Source: Chlorobiales bacterium
GTDB lineage: Bacteria > Bacteroidota > Chlorobiia > Chlorobiales > Chlorobiaceae
Assembly: GCA_022360355.1 (NCBI GenBank)
Contig: JAKSCY010000674.1
Location: 1 to 7,756 of the forward strand
Length of the DNA stretch: 7,756 nt
Reading direction: 5' to 3'
The position numbers and the translations under genes are program-made. This document shows positions 7,132 through 7,756 of this stretch, one piece after another. The notes below the pieces were generated by a model. It was not told the origin of the DNA. It saw only the letters and a program-made list of their open reading frames with translations, and did not search any database. Each line of letters begins with the position of its first letter. Within the stretch, counting starts at the first letter, position 1.

Positions 7132-7756
7132 ATGCTGAGCTACAGGAGCGCCAATCTTGCCTCCGTTTCCCCGTCCGGCCATGCCGTGCTTCTGCTGCAC
7201 GCTTTTCCCCTGTCATCCGGCATGTGGGCTCCCCAGCTTTCAATGCTTGAAAAGCAGGGAGTACCCGCACTTGCGCCTGATGTGTTCGGCGTGGAAGGAT
7301 CTCCGGAAAGAAACGCCTGGACTTTTCGTGATTATATTGAAGAGCTCGGCATGCTGCTTTCATCTCTGGATATCGGAACGGCAACCGTAGTCGGCCTCTC
7401 CATGGGGGGGTACCAGGCATTTGAACTTTGGCGGATGTTTCCGGAAAAAGTCGCATCTCTTGTGCTCTGTGACACCAAAGCGGAACAGGATAACGAGAAT
7501 GCTCTGGCCAGTCGCAGGGATTTCATTACTGCAGTAACGGCCGAGGGACCGGAAGAAGCCGTCGAAAGGATGCTGCCTAATGTGTTTGCATCTGAAACGT
7601 ACACCTCCAGAACCGAGGTTGTAGAAACTTTCAAACAAATCGTCAGCAAACAGTCCGGTAAAGTTATTGCCGCAGCCATGCAAGCGATAGCATCAAGACC
7701 CGACTCGGTCGATACGCTTGCAACCATACATTGCCCCCTCACCTTTATAACCGGCA
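7132..7756 (+). CDS. Alpha/beta hydrolase, 5' part (cut by window end)
   Basis: The frame starting at ATG 7132 stays open to the window edge, giving 208 codons. The oxyanion-side motif LLLHAFPLSSGMW is at about residues 20-32. The nucleophile elbow GLSMGG is at 88-93 with Ser90 as nucleophile, followed by the FPEKVASLVLCDTKAE strand typical of COG0596 hydrolases. A lid region follows, and the strand CPLTFITG is the last thing seen. In this family the catalytic Asp comes just after that strand and the His later, so both lie beyond the window. Full length is probably about 260 residues. Substrate cannot be inferred; esterase, lactonase and haloperoxidase-like relatives share these motifs. The purine-rich GAAGAAGAG just upstream supports the start. 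It probably belongs to one unit with the YtxH-like gene. Confidence 0.85.
   Translation, partial: MLSYRSANLASVSPSGHAVLLLHAFPLSSGMWAPQLSMLEKQGVPALAPDVFGVEGSPERNAWTFRDYIEELGMLLSSLDIGTATVVGLSMGGYQAFELWRMFPEKVASLVLCDTKAEQDNENALASRRDFITAVTAEGPEEAVERMLPNVFASETYTSRTEVVETFKQIVSKQSGKVIAAAMQAIASRPDSVDTLATIHCPLTFITG

Noticed and set aside
7404..7410. Run of seven G in the hydrolase gene as a possible phase-variable site
   Set aside because: It is explained by the Met-Gly-Gly codons of the conserved GLSMGG elbow.

Overview
The window reads as ordinary chromosomal DNA from a Gram-negative bacterium. It is tightly packed, has moderate G+C by eye, and every supported gene is on the + strand. An LptB-type ATPase implies an outer membrane with lipopolysaccharide. 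The style of the B12-binding radical SAM protein, the YtxH-like protein and the general codon use remind me of green sulfur bacteria (Chlorobi). That assignment is inference from pattern memory; no search was run and no rRNA or photosynthesis marker is present.

Layout: a possible 3' stub of an upstream gene (2-52) runs into lptB (42-791), the cytoplasmic ATPase of the LPS exporter. After 24 nt comes an 881-residue Rad50/SbcC-type ATPase with a CPLC zinc hook (816-3461), with no nuclease partner beside it. A 255-nt gap (3462-3716) holds a possible stem-loop region and a weak promoter-like element. Next is a tightly spaced pair: a B12-binding radical SAM protein (3717-5228) and, 21 nt later, an HD-superfamily phosphohydrolase with the dGTPase/SAMHD1 set of active-site residues (5250-6656). 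A 76-nt AT-rich gap leads to a small YtxH-like membrane-anchored protein (6733-7089). The 5' part of an alpha/beta hydrolase (7132 to the window edge) follows; it is cut off just before the expected catalytic Asp.

The genes do not form one obvious pathway. Three transcription units are likely: lptB-sbcC, radical SAM-HD, and ytxH-hydrolase. I found no mobile element, CRISPR array, tRNA, rRNA or clear horizontally acquired cassette, and no convincing new multi-gene system. The points most worth checking are the unassigned radical SAM substrate and its HD neighbour, and the SbcC-like protein without an adjacent SbcD.
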